Origin: Pseudomonadota bacterium
GTDB lineage: Bacteria; Pseudomonadota; Gammaproteobacteria; Burkholderiales; Burkholderiaceae
Length of the DNA: 9,119 bases
Assembly: GCA_021783435.1 (NCBI GenBank)
Contig: JAJXUC010000154.1
Location: 1-9,119, forward strand
Direction of reading: 5' to 3'
The notes beneath the pieces were generated by a model. That model had not been told where the DNA came from. It made no database searches and saw only the letters and a list, made by a program, of their open reading frames with translations. Positions 8,399-9,119 of this stretch are shown here, in pieces (the first letter of the stretch is position 1; each line of letters starts with the position of its first letter). The position numbers and the translations under genes were made by a program.

Positions 8399-8626
8399 CG
8401 GCTCTAATCACGCTTGCCACATCGCCCGTGCCCGACGAGGGCTCCGGACAGGCACCGACAGTTCGCGCGCCGGAGAATTTCGTGCAAATTTCGTGCACTA
8501 GGTAACTCCGATTCGCACGTTGCCACACAGGTTTTTGAGGGCCGATTCCTTCAATTTCCTTTTATTTCCATGGGTTATAGATCACGACTTTGAGTGTCAA
8601 CAAGTCGCAATGAGTAGTCTCTACGG
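8399..8626. other. non-coding island end between the nuclease-like gene and the att site
   Basis: I find no credible gene in this 228-bp stretch. It is GC-rich at its left and becomes AT-rich to the right (25 of 60 bases are G or C in 8521-8580). It contains the tandem 11-bp repeat listed separately, and a loose inverted pair CTCCGG (8442-8447) / CCGGAG (8470-8475) separated by 22 nt with no T-run, so it is not a convincing terminator. Its position beside the att core suits an integrase/accessory-factor binding arm. Confidence 0.5.
8476..8497 (+). repeat. perfect tandem 11-bp direct repeat, possible integrase arm-type sites
   Basis: AATTTCGTGCA occurs twice with no gap, at 8476-8486 and 8487-8497. 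The second copy plus the next base also creates a small inverted pair GTGCA (8482-8486) / TGCAC (8494-8498). It lies about 130 bp inside the island from the att core. Tyrosine integrases bind short direct repeats at such distances from the crossover site, so arm-type sites are the natural reading, but this is inference. Confidence 0.5.
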
Positions 8627-8671
8627 CTGTTAATCCGTTGGTCGTCTGTTCGAATCAGACCCGGGGAGCCA
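8627..8671 (+). other. att site: 3' half of tRNA-Asn(GTT)
   Basis: The sequence folds exactly as positions 32-76 of a tRNA-Asn: anticodon loop CTGTTAA (8627-8633, anticodon GTT at 8629-8631), 3' anticodon stem TCCGT, variable loop TGGTC, T-stem GTCTG (8644-8648) with loop TTCGAAT and CAGAC (8656-8660), acceptor strand CCGGGGA (8661-8667), discriminator G and CCA (8669-8671). The 5' half is missing: the bases before 8627 do not pair with TCCGT, and there is no TCCCCGG acceptor strand about 75 nt upstream. This is therefore not a functional tRNA gene but the duplicated end left by site-specific integration, with identity starting at the anticodon loop, a common crossover point for tyrosine integrases. 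Confidence 0.88.
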
Positions 8672-8690
8672 ACCCTGCCGACCCGCCGGC

Positions 8691-8712
8691 TCCGCGTTCT
8701 CTCCAACGCGGA
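8691..8712. terminator. strong hairpin between the att site and mgtA, possible terminator
   Basis: TCCGCGTT (8691-8698) pairs perfectly with AACGCGGA (8705-8712) around a 6-nt loop. It sits 20 bp after the tRNA 3' end and 26 bp past the mgtA stop, between convergent transcription units. A short T-run follows only at 8726-8729 on the + strand and none on the - strand, so it is not a classic intrinsic terminator. It may end tRNA transcription or stabilise the mgtA mRNA 3' end. Confidence 0.4.
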
Positions 8713-8737
8713 CCCCGACGGACGATTTTCGGCCGCG

Positions 8738-9119
8738 TCAATCGAGCCCGAACCGGCGGTGAAACCAGGTCTTCATCAGGTGGGTCAGCACCAGGTACGC
8801 CGCGAGCATCGCGGCGAGCAGCGGCCAGTACCCGGACGGCAGGTGGCGAAATCCCAGCGCCTGCCGAAACGGCGAGTACGGGAGCCAGACGCCGACCGCG
8901 CATGCGGCCAATCCCGTCAGCATCAACGGAACGCTCGCGCGGCTCTCGACGAACGCCAGTCGGCGGGTGCGGATCACGTGGATGATCAGCGTCTGTGACA
9001 GCAGCGACTCGACGAACCAGCCGGTCTGGAACAGCGCGGCCTGGCCGGGCGTCCTCGCACCGAAGACGTAGTACATCGTGAAATACGTCGCGTAGTCGAA
9101 CAGGGAGCTGATCGGGCCG
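8738..9119 (-). CDS. mgtA: magnesium-translocating P-type ATPase MgtA, C-terminal end (5' part outside window)
   Basis: The frame on the - strand stays open from the right edge of the window and ends at TGA (complement of 8738-8740), giving 126 residues. The segment runs GPISSLFDYATF, then LFQTGWFVESLLSQTLIIHVIRT, then two hydrophobic stretches (about LMLTGLAACAVGVWL and YWPLLAAMLAAYLVLTHLM), and ends HRRFGLD. This is the conserved C-terminal membrane region (last helices) of the MgtA/MgtB Mg2+ importers, inner-membrane P-type ATPases. The internal ATG complementing 9074-9076 is not the start. The catalytic DKTGT motif would lie outside the window. The gene is intact at this end and is convergent with the island, so it is best read as the original chromosomal neighbour of tRNA-Asn. 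Confidence 0.9.
   Translation of the reverse strand, partial: GPISSLFDYATYFTMYYVFGARTPGQAALFQTGWFVESLLSQTLIIHVIRTRRLAFVESRASVPLMLTGLAACAVGVWLPYSPFRQALGFRHLPSGYWPLLAAMLAAYLVLTHLMKTWFHRRFGLD

Larger units (their letters stand above)
1..8671. mobile_element. right-hand part of a tRNA-Asn-integrated genomic island (defence island)
   Basis: The right end is set by an isolated 3' half of tRNA-Asn at 8627-8671, beyond which an ordinary chromosomal gene (mgtA) resumes. The left end, the integrase and the intact tRNA lie outside the window, so the size and type of the element are unknown. The cargo seen here is the BREX-2 operon and a small nuclease-like gene. Because the remnant reads on the + strand, the island must extend to the left and the intact tRNA-Asn should be on the + strand at its far left end. 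That the island carries a tyrosine integrase is inferred from the tRNA target. Confidence 0.7.

Noticed and set aside
8442..8475. CTCCGG/CCGGAG inverted pair as a terminator of the nuclease-like gene
   Set aside because: The stem is only 6 bp, the loop is 22 nt, and no T-run follows.
8579..8592. A possible IHF site (ATCACGACTTTG) near the att core
   Set aside because: It matches the consensus only partly (ATCA and TTG match, other fixed positions differ), too weak to list without a matrix scan.
8596..8671. A complete, functional tRNA-Asn gene
   Set aside because: No 5' acceptor strand (TCCCCGG) or D-arm precedes the remnant, and the bases before the anticodon loop do not pair with TCCGT.
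8638..8985. A 115-codon + strand frame and a 79-codon + strand frame over the mgtA end
   Set aside because: They cover the tRNA remnant and run antisense to the clear MgtA C-terminus, with low-complexity Arg/Gly/Ser-rich translations.
1..9119. CRISPR array, insertion sequence or riboswitch
   Set aside because: No regularly spaced repeats, transposase motifs, terminal inverted repeats or known riboswitch cores were seen on either strand.

Overview
The window comes from a high-GC bacterium, most likely a proteobacterium. The coding part is roughly 65-70% G+C by eye, translation signals are Shine-Dalgarno type, the tRNA remnant carries an encoded CCA, and the flanking chromosomal gene is a Gram-negative-type mgtA. 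I cannot name the species from the sequence.

Layout: positions 1-7908 are the 3' two-thirds of a type 2 BREX (phage growth limitation, Pgl) phage-defence operon, all on the + strand. It holds the C-terminal 624 residues of the ATPase PglY (5' end outside the window), the alkaline-phosphatase-fold protein PglZ, the ATP-binding protein BrxD and the Lhr-like DELH-box helicase BrxHI. Each junction between these four genes is a 4-nt start/stop overlap (ATGA, ATGA, GTGA), so they are almost certainly translated as one coupled unit. The expected upstream partners, the kinase PglW and the methyltransferase PglX, would lie left of position 1 and cannot be seen.

Positions 7909-8398 hold a short gap with an in-frame, amber-terminated mini-ORF, then a 136-residue protein with a recognisable PD-(D/E)XK nuclease signature. 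This gene has lower G+C than the operon and looks like a separate cargo gene or an accessory of the BREX-2 locus. Positions 8399-8626 are non-coding, become AT-rich towards the right, and contain a perfect tandem 11-bp repeat that resembles integrase arm-type sites.

Positions 8627-8671 are an exact 3' half of a tRNA-Asn(GTT) gene, starting at the anticodon loop and ending in CCA, with no 5' half. This is the signature of an attachment site at the distal end of a tRNA-integrated genomic island. The defence cluster therefore sits at the extreme right end of an island, and the intact tRNA-Asn and probably the integrase should lie to the left. Right of the att site, after a short gap with a strong hairpin, the chromosome resumes with the 3' end of mgtA on the - strand.

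How the genes work together (known for the family, not shown here): in BREX-2 the methyltransferase marks self DNA, while PglW, PglY, PglZ and the accessory BrxD and BrxHI help block phage replication. The least explained parts are the PD-(D/E)XK protein placed directly behind brxHI, and the island end structure.
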